Of a DNA stretch of 64,000 bases, positions 50,459 to 59,338 are shown one piece after another. The notes under the pieces were generated by a model that did no database searches, had not been told where the DNA came from, and saw only the letters and a program-made list of their open reading frames with translations. A program made the translations under genes and the position numbers. The first letter of the stretch is position 1. Each line of letters starts with the position of its first letter. Source of the DNA: Acidobacteriota bacterium (lineage in GTDB: Bacteria > Pseudomonadota > Alphaproteobacteria > Caulobacterales > Hyphomonadaceae); the NCBI GenBank assembly GCA_016712445.1, contig JADJRB010000003.1, positions 235,947 through 299,946 on the forward strand. Reading direction: 5' to 3'.

Positions 50459-52129
50459 CTACTCGGCGGGATCGGCCCAGAGGCCGAGCTTCAGGTACCA
50501 GCCCTCGCCCTTTTCGCGCTGGGCGGTGTAGTGGCGCTCATGAAACTCGAACATGCCCGGATAGGCGTTCTCGCCCGCCTCGGAGGACTGGTCGATGCGC
50601 AGGAAGGATTCGGCAGAGCCATAGGCTGGCCAGACCGGCCCTGTCTCGCTGACGGGACGTCCCGTCGCCGCAAACGACGACCAGTAATCGACAAGCGTTT
50701 GCGACAGCGGCAGTGCATCGGCTGCGGACGGCTTGGGCCAGCCGGGCGGATACACGGATTCGTCTGCCGCTGTTCCGAACACGAACGGAATCTCGCTGGC
50801 GTGGAACGCGCAAAGATCCTTCTCGCGCATCTCCGGATAGCAGTAGTCAAAGACATACAGATAGGCAGGCTGTCCGGCGGCGGTGGCGCTTCGCACAATG
50901 CGCTCTGTGGACCAGCCAAACACATTGTCACGCGCCAGCGCGAGCATCGATTCCAGAACGTCGCCGGACGGGTAGAGCTTCAGGAACTCGTCTGCGTCCT
51001 GCTTGTGCCGTGCGAGGATGGCCGCTTCATAGTCTGCCGGAGAGCCGGGCACGGCGGGCTGCATCGCGCGGTAGGTGCGCCCCTCGCCGCTGTTGAAGCC
51101 TGCCAGAACCGGCACTTTTGCGAAGGCGCCGCTGTCGAACGCCTCGTTGAGTTGCGTGGGAATGACGGCGCCATCAACCGTGCCCTGCGGCACAAATCCG
51201 CCGGCGAAAGTCGCGCGGTCCATAAGCTTCTGTGCATCCGCCGCGCGCGCCTCGGCCAGAGAGCCGAGTTCCAGCTTCCCAAACAGGTCGGCGCCGATTT
51301 CTTCAGCAGCGGGCAGTCCGTACACGCCTTTTCCCAGCATAGGGAAGTTGCGGGTATTCGTGCTCTCGATGATCGCCTTGTCGAACAGCCCCTCGGCGGG
51401 CGGACTGACAAGCAGGTAAGTCACACTGAGCGCGCCGGCCGATTCGCCCATGATGGTGACATTGTCCGGATCGCCTCCGAATGTAGCGATGTTGTCCCGG
51501 ACCCATTCAAGCGCCGCGATCTGGTCGAGGAGCCCGTAGTTTCCTGACAGGCCAGTCGGGTCTTCTGCCATGAGTTCGGGATGAGCGAGCCAGCCCAGCA
51601 CGCCGAGCCGGTAGTTTATGGACACAAACACGATGCCGCGTTCGGCATAGACAGCGGAATCGTACATCGGCTGCGCGCTGCCGCCGATGCGAAGGGAGCC
51701 GCCGTGGATCCAGACAATGACCGGCGCTTTCTCCGCATCTTCCGGTGCCCACACATTAAGGGAAAGACAGTCCTCGGAGGACGCCTTGGGAGGATCGAAG
51801 TAGACGCTCGTCGGCGGAACCGGCGGCTGGATGCAGGACGGACCGAAGTCTGCCGCATCTCGGATGCCGCTCCAGGCCTCAGCGGGCCGAGGCGCCTTCC
51901 AGCGCAGGTCTCCGACCGGAGCGGCGGCGTAAGGGATGCCCCTGTAGACGTTGATCCCGTCTGCGCGGCTTCCCTGCAGTTGACCTTGGGCCACGGTCAC
52001 GACCGGCGCCGCCTCGATCGTTTGAAGCTCCGATGTTGGTGTGCTGAAGCTGCAGGCGGCGAGCGTCGCGCTGCCGACCAACATCGCAAGATACTGTCGC
52101 AGACCGCATAAGAGAAAATTGTCAGACAT
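50459..52129 (-). CDS. type-B carboxylesterase lipoprotein (first copy)
   Basis: A 556-residue carboxylesterase. Lipobox ATLAAC (Cys about residue 23) predicts an envelope lipoprotein. Motifs: EDCLSLNVWAP, oxyanion HGGSL, nucleophile GESAGALS (Ser about 214), acid in NSGEGRTYR and His in CAFHASEIPFVFG. The ATG at 52129 overlaps the stop of the acyl-CoA ligase (TGATG). It is about the usual 500-560 residue length. With the second copy at 53724-55430 it flanks the ligase, suggesting stepwise extracytoplasmic hydrolysis of a substrate with more than one ester bond. Confidence 0.93.
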   Translation of the reverse strand: MSDNFLLCGLRQYLAMLVGSATLAACSFSTPTSELQTIEAAPVVTVAQGQLQGSRADGINVYRGIPYAAAPVGDLRWKAPRPAEAWSGIRDAADFGPSCIQPPVPPTSVYFDPPKASSEDCLSLNVWAPEDAEKAPVIVWIHGGSLRIGGSAQPMYDSAVYAERGIVFVSINYRLGVLGWLAHPELMAEDPTGLSGNYGLLDQIAALEWVRDNIATFGGDPDNVTIMGESAGALSVTYLLVSPPAEGLFDKAIIESTNTRNFPMLGKGVYGLPAAEEIGADLFGKLELGSLAEARAADAQKLMDRATFAGGFVPQGTVDGAVIPTQLNEAFDSGAFAKVPVLAGFNSGEGRTYRAMQPAVPGSPADYEAAILARHKQDADEFLKLYPSGDVLESMLALARDNVFGWSTERIVRSATAAGQPAYLYVFDYCYPEMREKDLCAFHASEIPFVFGTAADESVYPPGWPKPSAADALPLSQTLVDYWSSFAATGRPVSETGPVWPAYGSAESFLRIDQSSEAGENAYPGMFEFHERHYTAQREKGEGWYLKLGLWADPAE

Positions 52130-53727
52130 CAGACCTTGTTGCCTTCCATGGGGGCGCCATAGAGGCGGCGCAGCTTCAACTTGTCGATCTTGCCGGTTCC
52201 TGCGAGCGGAATTGCGGCCATCCGGATGATCTTGTCCGGAATCCACCACGACGCCACCTTGCCCTTCAGAGCTGCGAACACTTCATTGTCATCAAGCGCC
52301 TGACCCTCCCGGAACTCTACCAGAAGAACAGGGCGCTCGCCCCATTTCTCATGCGATTGCCCAACCACGGCGGCAAGCGCAATCTCCGGCAAGCCCGAAA
52401 GGATGGCTTCGATTTCGGCGGGGTTGATCCATTCGCCGCCGGATTTGATAAGGTCCTTTGCCCGGCCCGTGATGAACAACTGGCCCGCATCGTTCAGCAT
52501 CGCGAGATCACCGGTCGCGAACCATCCGTTCTTCGTGGCGCTGTGCGCCTGACCGAAATACCGGTCGACGACGGAAGAGCCGCGCACCCACAAATGGCCC
52601 TCCACTCCGCGCTGCTGCGGCAACGGCGCACCGCTCTGGTCCGTCAGCATCAGATCCATGCCGATTGCGGGCCTGCCGGCGCATTCGGGTGCGCGGTCGT
52701 CACCCGGAGGAGCTGCCGTGCCGAGCGGCGACAGTTCCGTCATTCCCCATGTCGTCTGCACGAAGATGCCGCGCGCCTCCATCCGCTGCATGAGCGCTGG
52801 CGGCATAGGGGCGCCGCCCACCATGACGCGCTTCAGGGACGGCAATTCCACGTCGTTGGCATCCAGATGGTCCATCAATCCGAGCCAGATCGTCGGCACA
52901 CCGACCGCGACCGTTACGCCCTCGCCCGCGATCAGCCGCGCAAGGCTGGCGCCGTCTGTTTCGCGGCCGGGAAAAACGAGCTTGGCGCCGGTTGCCGGCG
53001 CCGAGAATGGCAGCCCCCACGCATTGGCGTGGAACATCGGAACGACTGGCAAGACCACATCATGCGACGTGAGGCCCGACACGTCGGCCTGAAGCTGGCG
53101 CAGCATGTGCAGGAAATTGCCGCGGTGGGTGTAGGTCACGCCCTTTGGATCGCCGGTGGTCCCGGACGTGAAACACAATCCGCAAGGCGTCGTTTCTGCG
53201 AACTGGCCCCAGGCCACTTCGCCTTCGGCATCGGCCAAAAGCTTCTCCAGATCCTCCGCATACGGCAGGGCTGCGGAATCCGCTGGTGAATTGGAAGGGT
53301 CAATCACCAGGATCCGCTCGATGCCTGTCGCGCGCGAGGTGATATCCCCGGCAAGCGCTTGAAGATCGCTGCTGACGATCAGGATCGACGCTTCCGACTG
53401 CCGGAGCATCCAGGCAAGCTGCTCGGCGGTCAGGCGCGGGTTCAGGGTGTGACAGACCGCGCCCATGCCCATGATCGCGTACCAGCATTCCATGTGGGCC
53501 TGCGAATTCCAGGCGAGCGTGGCGACGCGGCTGCCCTCCGCGACGCCGAGGTCACGGAGCACGACACTCACCCGCTGGGCGCGTTCGCGCAGATCCGCAT
53601 AGCTCGTCCGCATGCGGCTTCCATCCGCAAGGGCTGTGACCACAAGTTTGTCGGGGTGCCAGCGCGCCGCGTGGTCAAGCACCTTGTCGAGCGTGAGCGC
53701 ATAGTCCTGTATCGTGCCGTCAATCAT
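52129..53727 (-). CDS. long-chain-fatty-acid-CoA ligase family protein
   Basis: A 532-residue AMP-forming ligase. Motifs: FTSGTTGDPKGVTYTHRG (P-loop), TWGMTELSP (A5), WFATGDLAMLNDAGQLFITGRAKDLIKSGGEWI (A7/A8) and catalytic Lys in LAGTGKIDKLKLR. The ATG at 53727 overlaps the stop of the upstream esterase (ATGA), and its own stop overlaps the start of the downstream esterase. This tight coupling implies that the acid released by the esterases is activated to CoA here, once imported. Confidence 0.93.
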   Translation of the reverse strand: MIDGTIQDYALTLDKVLDHAARWHPDKLVVTALADGSRMRTSYADLRERAQRVSVVLRDLGVAEGSRVATLAWNSQAHMECWYAIMGMGAVCHTLNPRLTAEQLAWMLRQSEASILIVSSDLQALAGDITSRATGIERILVIDPSNSPADSAALPYAEDLEKLLADAEGEVAWGQFAETTPCGLCFTSGTTGDPKGVTYTHRGNFLHMLRQLQADVSGLTSHDVVLPVVPMFHANAWGLPFSAPATGAKLVFPGRETDGASLARLIAGEGVTVAVGVPTIWLGLMDHLDANDVELPSLKRVMVGGAPMPPALMQRMEARGIFVQTTWGMTELSPLGTAAPPGDDRAPECAGRPAIGMDLMLTDQSGAPLPQQRGVEGHLWVRGSSVVDRYFGQAHSATKNGWFATGDLAMLNDAGQLFITGRAKDLIKSGGEWINPAEIEAILSGLPEIALAAVVGQSHEKWGERPVLLVEFREGQALDDNEVFAALKGKVASWWIPDKIIRMAAIPLAGTGKIDKLKLRRLYGAPMEGNKV

Positions 53728-55430
53728 CCGCAGGCCGGGTCCGGCGCAGGCAATGGCGGCGCGATAATGCCGACATTCCAGTTCCACTGGAGGGTTCCTG
53801 CCGCGCGGCGCCGGCAAACGACTTCCTCCTGCAACTCGAAGCGTTCGCGCGCCAAGCCCGGAAACGCGGCGGGCGTTTCGTTGAACACCATGCCCGTGGC
53901 GCCATCGCCATAGCGCGGCCAATTGGGTGCGCCTTCAGCGGTGGGCTTGCCGTCCCGGGCAAAGCTTGCCCAGTACTGCATCATCGCGTCAGAGAGCGCC
54001 CGCTCCTGACGGGTGCGCGGCGGCTCCGGCCAGGGCGAGACGGCCGCATCCAGATTGCCGAACATGTAGGGAATCTCCGCAGCATGGAACGCGCGCAATC
54101 CTAGCCTGTCCGCATTCGGATAGCTGTGGTCGAAGAGGTAGAAGTAGGAGGGATAGCCCAGCGCATCCTGTGCCGCGGCGAGGCGTTCGGCTGTCCAGCC
54201 GTACATCGCGTCCCGCGTCGTCGCGAGCATGCTCGCCTCCAGACTGGACGACGGATACAGCTGCAGGAACCGCTCGGCGAGATCGCCATAGCCTGCCCGA
54301 ATGGCTGCATCGTAGTCGGACGCCTTGGCCGGAAGCGGCGGCAGCAGAAAGCGCAGGGAACGGATCTCGCCTTCGTTGAAACCTGCAAGCACCGGAACCT
54401 TCGCCTGCTCGCCCCGGTCGAAGACGTCCGGCATCTGCGCCGTCAGGTACACATCGTCAATAATTCCAAAGGGCACGAAGCCTGCCTTCGCGGTCTGCGC
54501 GATCAGCTGACTGGCGGGGATCGCCCGCAGCGCTTCAATTCCGCCCGCACCCATACGCTCCGCATAGGCGACTCCGGCATCTTCCGCAGACGGATGGCCG
54601 TTGGCCTCCCCCCGCAAGGGCGCCATGGATACCATGTAGGCACTCTGGGCGATCGCCTTGTGGAACAGGCCTTCGGCCTTGGGCGAGGTCATTAGGAGCA
54701 TGACGCTGAGCGCGCCCGCAGACTCTCCGGCGACGGTCACATTGCCGGGGTCACCCCCGAAGGCGCCGATGTTGCGCTGGATCCATTTAAGGGCCTCGAT
54801 CTGGTCCATGAGGCCGTAATTGCCGGAGATTCCCTGCGGGGACTCGGCGCTGAGTTCGGGATGAGCGAGGTAGCCCAGCACGCCGAGGCGGTAGTTGATG
54901 GAAACGACCACCAGCCCGGTCTGGCGGGCCAGGATCGCGCCGTCATAGATCGGCTGGCTGCTCGCCCCGGTCGTCAGGGAGCCTCCGTGGATCCACACCA
55001 TCACCGGCGCATCTTCAGCGCCTTCCGGCGCCCAAACGTTCAGCGACAGGCAGTCTTCGTCGATCTTCTGGAGGGTATCCGAATAGATGCTTCCGGTACG
55101 AAATTCGGGTTGGGGACAGGCTGCGCCGAAAGCAACGGCGGCGCGCTCACCCTCCCAGTCCGGAAACGCTTGCGGAGGCGTCCAGCGCCGCTCCCCGGTG
55201 GGCGCAAGAGAATACGGGATACCGCGGAAAACGGCGACGCCGTCTTCCACGGAACCCCGAACCATCCCGGCGGGAGCGCTGACGAGGGCGCCCTCACCGG
55301 TCCCGCTGGCACTGGTTGCGCAACCCGACAGGAGGAAAAGTGTCGTTGCAAGTCCGAGGAGGGCTTTCGCCCCCCTCGAAAACCAAGGGCCCCGCGAGGA
55401 TGCTTCGGATGCTCCGTATGCGGTCTGCAT
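53724..55430 (-). CDS. type-B carboxylesterase lipoprotein (second copy)
   Basis: A 568-residue paralogue of the 50459-52129 esterase. Lipobox LFLLSGC (Cys about residue 37) is preceded by a long basic N-terminus. EDCLSLNVWAP, HGGSL, nucleophile GESAGALS, NEGEIRS and His in RAFHAAEIPYMFG are all retained. The C-terminus has an extra tail of about 35 residues, rich in Ala/Pro, compared with the first copy. It starts 18 bases after the TonB receptor stop, so receptor, esterase, ligase and esterase form one operon. Confidence 0.93.
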   Translation of the reverse strand: MQTAYGASEASSRGPWFSRGAKALLGLATTLFLLSGCATSASGTGEGALVSAPAGMVRGSVEDGVAVFRGIPYSLAPTGERRWTPPQAFPDWEGERAAVAFGAACPQPEFRTGSIYSDTLQKIDEDCLSLNVWAPEGAEDAPVMVWIHGGSLTTGASSQPIYDGAILARQTGLVVVSINYRLGVLGYLAHPELSAESPQGISGNYGLMDQIEALKWIQRNIGAFGGDPGNVTVAGESAGALSVMLLMTSPKAEGLFHKAIAQSAYMVSMAPLRGEANGHPSAEDAGVAYAERMGAGGIEALRAIPASQLIAQTAKAGFVPFGIIDDVYLTAQMPDVFDRGEQAKVPVLAGFNEGEIRSLRFLLPPLPAKASDYDAAIRAGYGDLAERFLQLYPSSSLEASMLATTRDAMYGWTAERLAAAQDALGYPSYFYLFDHSYPNADRLGLRAFHAAEIPYMFGNLDAAVSPWPEPPRTRQERALSDAMMQYWASFARDGKPTAEGAPNWPRYGDGATGMVFNETPAAFPGLARERFELQEEVVCRRRAAGTLQWNWNVGIIAPPLPAPDPACG

Positions 55431-55448
55431 GCGATATCCCGCCCCGCC

Positions 55449-57737
55449 TCAGTATTCGACGCTGAGTCGTACACCGACCGTTTGCGGACGCACGCGGGCG
55501 TACCGACTATCAAGGAAGCCTTCCGGGTGGACATAGGTGATCGAGCTGTCATCAAACAGGTTCTCGACATAGCCAACCAGCTTCCAGTTGTCCTTCGACA
55601 GGCCGGTCTGGACGTTCACGACCGTATAGGCCTCTGTATAATCGAAGGTCGGCGCCGGCAGCGTCGGGCGGCCAGGCACGTTCGGGAACATGGCGGGGAA
55701 ATCGCCCACGTAGGCGGCCGTGCCCGACACGAACGCATCCATGTCAGCGACATCGAAGTCGTAGCGTGCCGTTGCCGCGCCCTGGAAGGACGGCATGGCG
55801 AGTTGCAGGCCAAGTTCGGCGCCGGAGATTGCCGCTTCCGCAGCAGACAGTTCCGTAATTTCCGTGTCGCTCAGCGAGCCGTTGAGGAACACGCTCAAGC
55901 CGCCGCCAGGATACATGCCGACTTCAAACTCGAGTCCCTGGCTGACAGCCTCACCGATGTTGGTGGCGAACTGGACCTGATCCGAGAGGCGGTTCGCCTG
56001 GACCTGGATATCCTTCCAGACGATGTAATAGGCTGCGAGGTTCGATGTCAGCTTGCCGTTCATGAAGACGCCTTTGAGGCCGACTTCATAGTTCGTCAGC
56101 CCGTCCGAATCTGCACCATTCGGGATGACGATGTCCGTCGGGTCGAGAAGGCTTACCGAACCAGCGCGAGCGTTCGCGACGGGCGAGCGGAAGCCGGTCG
56201 AGATCGACGCGTAAGTCGTCAGGTTGTCGATCGGTTTGAACGAAAGGCTTCCCTTGTAGGAGATGTTGTCGGCATCAACCTTGCGCCCGGCCACAGCCAC
56301 GACCGGAACAATCGTCAGCGGAATGTTCGAGAACCCGCCCAATGCAGCGGCGAGATAGTTGGAGTTGTAGCCGCCGCCATTGGTGAAGCTCTGCACCGAA
56401 GTTTCGGTGTAGCGCAGGCCGCCGGTCGCCCAGAGCTGATCCGAGAAACGGTAGGTCAGTTCACCAAACGCGGCCGTTTCGATGAGATCGAAATAGCCGG
56501 TGAAGCTTTGGTAGTACTCGTTCGGAAGACCCGTCAGGCCGCGCGCCGTGAGGAAGTCGAGCGAAGAGCGATAGTCGTAGTCGATGTCCCGGCGCTTGTT
56601 GAAGTAAAAGCCGCCCACGATCCAGTCCCAGTCTCCTCCGTCAGCGGACGAAAGGCGGGCTTCCTGAACAAAGTTCTCGTCGTGGCCGACCGCGTCGAGG
56701 CCGAACGGAATGGCCTGGGCGAAGGTGCCGGCGAGGTCCACGATGAACTTGCCATCGATTTTCGAGTAGGTGGACGAGCTGGTGAAGTCGGCGAAGCCGA
56801 AATCGTAGTTGCCGGTCAAATTGTAGCTGGTGAATTCCGACTGGAACAGGTCCGGGCGATCGGTGAAGCGGACATACTCTCCGCGCGCCGGGTTCGTCAG
56901 CGAGGAATCTGCCGGGCGGTTGTTCTCGTGAATGACCAGGAGACCAAGGTCGAAGTCGCTCGTCGGCTGCCACAACAGGTGCGCGCGGCCACCAGCCGAA
57001 ATGAGCGAGTTCGAGCCTTCGACGCCGGTGCCGAGGTTGTCGACCCAGCCGTCTTCGTCGCGGTAGAAGCCGACCAGCCGGAGCGCCAACTCGTCCTTGA
57101 CCAGCGGGACGTTGACCATCGCATTGTAGCGTTGACGTAGCGCATCGCCATCGACCATGCCGTAGTCGACCAATCCGGCGGCTTCAAATTTGCTGGCGTT
57201 CGGCGCTTTGGTCAGGATACGGACGGCGCCGGCCAGCGAGTTCGCACCGAACAGTGTGCCCTGCGGGCCGCGCAGCACCTCGACGCGCTCCACATCGAAC
57301 AGCGTCGGGTCGAGAATGGTCGAGTTGCCGTTGCTCGAGATCGGCAGTTCGTTGATGTAGATCGCCGTCGAAGCCTGGAGGTTCGCGTTGTATCCGTTGG
57401 TCGCAATGCCGCGCGACGTGATCGTGTTGAAGTTCGCGGTCGGCTGGTTGAGCACGATGCCCGGCGTTTCGCGGGCGAGGCCCTCGTAGCTGACGATGCC
57501 CTTCTCGCTCAGCACTTCCTGTTGGTAGGCGGTCACGCTGAGTGGCACATCCTGCAGGCTTTGCTCGCGGCGGGTCGCCGTCACATAGACCGTGTCCTGA
57601 CGCGCCGTGTCCTCCGAGGTTTCCTCTGTCGCCGAGTCCTGCGGCGAGTCCGAAACTTGCGCATGCGCCATCGCAAAAGGCGCACCGAAAGCCATGAGCG
57701 ATGCCGCCGACGCGGTCGCGAGAATACGGATCTTCAT
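55449..57737 (-). CDS. TonB-dependent receptor (catabolic island 2)
   Basis: A 762-residue receptor. The ATG at 57737 has GGAGG upstream; the frame to 57794 is not needed. The signal peptide ends PFAMAHA-QV. The plug has VYVTATRREQSLQDVPLSVTAYQ, NTITSRGIATNGYNANLQ, YINELPIS and ERVEVLRGPQGTLFGANSLAGAVRILTK (about 48-190). The barrel ends VGVRLSVEY. This is the catabolic-type plug also seen at 5689-8208 rather than a siderophore type. It leads the esterase-ligase operon, so import of an ester-containing organic compound is likely. A strong palindrome lies upstream at 57812-57843. Confidence 0.93.
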   Translation of the reverse strand: MKIRILATASAASLMAFGAPFAMAHAQVSDSPQDSATEETSEDTARQDTVYVTATRREQSLQDVPLSVTAYQQEVLSEKGIVSYEGLARETPGIVLNQPTANFNTITSRGIATNGYNANLQASTAIYINELPISSNGNSTILDPTLFDVERVEVLRGPQGTLFGANSLAGAVRILTKAPNASKFEAAGLVDYGMVDGDALRQRYNAMVNVPLVKDELALRLVGFYRDEDGWVDNLGTGVEGSNSLISAGGRAHLLWQPTSDFDLGLLVIHENNRPADSSLTNPARGEYVRFTDRPDLFQSEFTSYNLTGNYDFGFADFTSSSTYSKIDGKFIVDLAGTFAQAIPFGLDAVGHDENFVQEARLSSADGGDWDWIVGGFYFNKRRDIDYDYRSSLDFLTARGLTGLPNEYYQSFTGYFDLIETAAFGELTYRFSDQLWATGGLRYTETSVQSFTNGGGYNSNYLAAALGGFSNIPLTIVPVVAVAGRKVDADNISYKGSLSFKPIDNLTTYASISTGFRSPVANARAGSVSLLDPTDIVIPNGADSDGLTNYEVGLKGVFMNGKLTSNLAAYYIVWKDIQVQANRLSDQVQFATNIGEAVSQGLEFEVGMYPGGGLSVFLNGSLSDTEITELSAAEAAISGAELGLQLAMPSFQGAATARYDFDVADMDAFVSGTAAYVGDFPAMFPNVPGRPTLPAPTFDYTEAYTVVNVQTGLSKDNWKLVGYVENLFDDSSITYVHPEGFLDSRYARVRPQTVGVRLSVEY

Positions 57738-58099
57738 TCTTGTTCCTCCCAGATGCTGCGAGTTTTCTCGCTTGTGAGAGGAGATGAAATGCAATCCGGA
57801 ACGGGTGTCAACACATTTTCACTATTGCGTTAATGAAAATGTGCATGCACCGTATTTGCTGGGATCCCGGCCCATTTCCGCGCCCGAGGTGCTCTGACTG
57901 GGGCGTTGGAATGCCTTTTGAACCGTTCCCGGCCGAACGGGCTGGCCGCGCCAACCGATTTGTGGTCGGCTTGATGGGGGCGTAGCCTCCAAGTGCGGTC
58001 GAACGGGCGGTTTACGTGCGGTCAGGGGCTCTGATCACGGGGTTGACGGGAGCGGCGACTGCGCCGTCATGGACCTGGAAAAAGACGAGAGAGAGTGAA
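57738..58099. promoter_or_regulatory. divergent control region between TonB receptor and TetR gene
   Basis: 362 bases. It holds a long inverted repeat (57812-57843) 75 bases upstream of the receptor and an adjacent 10-bp palindrome GTGCATGCAC (57841-57850). The remainder (57860-58090) is GC-rich without evident coding content. Confidence 0.6.
57812..57843. promoter_or_regulatory. inverted repeat, probable TetR operator
   Basis: Perfect 10-bp arms CACATTTTCA (57812-57821) and TGAAAATGTG (57834-57843) with a 12-base spacer, in the region between the receptor and the TetR regulator. Confidence 0.65.
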
Positions 58100-58783
58100 T
58101 TGACCCAGCAAGTGAGCGCCAAGCGTAAATCATCCAAGGCTGAACAAAGGGCCGAGACGACCGAGAACATTCTCAACGAGGCGGAGTACCTGTTCTCCCA
58201 GGTTGGTTTTCACGGCGTGACCCTCAAGGATGTTGCGGCGCGCGTCGGAGTGCACCACACCCTCCTCCACTACTATTTCTCGGACAAGAAAACGCTCTAC
58301 GAGGAAGTCCTCGCCCGGCGCGCCGGCGTCACCAGCACGTTGCGCATGCAGGCGCTGGATGCCTATGACAAGGAGACGGGCGGCAAGCCTACCGTCGAGG
58401 GCGCCCTGCGCGCGTTTCTTGATACCGATCTCGAACTCTACAGCCAGGGCGGCGAAGGCTGGAAGAATTACGGCGCGCTCGGCGCCCTGTCTTCGAACAC
58501 GCCGTATGGCGCCGAACTGATGGATCTCAACTTCGATCCTGTTGTCCTTCGTCTGATCAAACTGCTGAAGGTCGCCCTGCCGGACTGTCCGGAAGAAGAC
58601 CTCTTCTGGGGCTACCATTTCGTGACGGGCGCCCTGATGCTGACGCTCGGCCGCACCGGACGCATCGATCGCCTGTCCGGCGGCCTCTGCAAATCCGACG
58701 ATTTCGAAGCGATCAAGGAACGCATGGCGTCCTTCATGGCAGCGGGCTTCATCGAACTCAACGAGCGCAAACGGCCGCGCTAG
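58100..58783 (+). CDS. TetR/AcrR family transcriptional regulator (island 2)
   Basis: About 227 residues. The N-terminal helix-turn-helix is clear (TTENILNEAEYLFSQVGFHGVTLKDVAARVGVHHTLLHYYFSDKKTLYEEVLARR), followed by a helical ligand domain with a TetR_C-like ending. The start is uncertain: TTG at 58100 after GAGAGAGTGAA is chosen; GTG at 58112 and GTG at 58016 are alternatives. It is divergent from the TonB-esterase-ligase operon and the best candidate to bind the palindrome at 57812-57843. The inducer is probably the imported compound or its CoA ester. Confidence 0.85.
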   Translation: MTQQVSAKRKSSKAEQRAETTENILNEAEYLFSQVGFHGVTLKDVAARVGVHHTLLHYYFSDKKTLYEEVLARRAGVTSTLRMQALDAYDKETGGKPTVEGALRAFLDTDLELYSQGGEGWKNYGALGALSSNTPYGAELMDLNFDPVVLRLIKLLKVALPDCPEEDLFWGYHFVTGALMLTLGRTGRIDRLSGGLCKSDDFEAIKERMASFMAAGFIELNERKRPR

Positions 58784-59063
58784 TCTGGCGCGCCTGAATT
58801 TCCGAAAGAAGGCGCTCATTTCGAGCTGACGGATCGCTGCGTCTGGACCGCAACCAACAGCGGAACACGCAATGGCAAGCGCCTGGAACAACGAAGTCCT
58901 GCCCAATCGGACGGTTACAAATAGCCAACAGACTCGTCGCACCCAAATGCGCGCCCGATGTACGCTGATCTGACGATATTAAACGCCAACGCACCATAAA
59001 AGCCGCCCCGTTTCCGGCGACATCCGGCATATAATCCAAAGTAGGCTAAAATGCAGTTCTGGC
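58784..59063. other. intergenic region before tRNA-Ser
   Basis: 280 bases between the TetR gene and the tRNA 3' end. AT content rises towards the tRNA. No credible gene, strong hairpin or promoter match was seen. Confidence 0.5.
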
Positions 59064-59153
59064 TGGCGGAGAGGGAGGGATTCGAACCCTCGATACCCTT
59101 GCGAGTATACCGGTTTTCGAGACCGGCGCGATCGACCACTCCGCCACCTCTCC
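59064..59153 (-). tRNA. tRNA-Ser (anticodon CGA)
   Basis: A 90-base class II tRNA on the minus strand. The acceptor stem GGAGAGG / CCTCTCC is closed, with encoded CCA at 59066-59064. The anticodon loop CTCGAAA gives anticodon CGA (reads UCG). A long variable arm and the T-loop GGTTCGAATCC are present. The fold and length are fully regular. Confidence 0.97.
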
Positions 59154-59338
59154 GCGCCGGGGTCATTGAAGGGCGGTGAACTATCGTGGTCCGGGCCGGA
59201 GCGCAAGCCGTCGTTTGGCTTTTGCAGCCTTTGGCCTGTCTTGACCGGGTCGGTGAAATTCAACCGGTCCGCCAAACCCGCCCTTATCCATGCCGCGCTA
59301 CAGGCACCTTACAAGAAAAGGAGGGCGCAAAGCCCGTC

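Noticed and set aside
54861..57140. 759-residue open frame on the plus strand
   Set aside because: It lies antisense to the second esterase and the TonB receptor, which have full family motifs, signal peptides and coupled starts. High GC suppresses stop codons on the opposite strand; the translation has no recognisable domain.
57799..57830. Possible fifth EcfG promoter (GGAAC at about 57799)
   Set aside because: No CGTT at the 16- or 17-base spacing; it reads into the inverted repeat instead.
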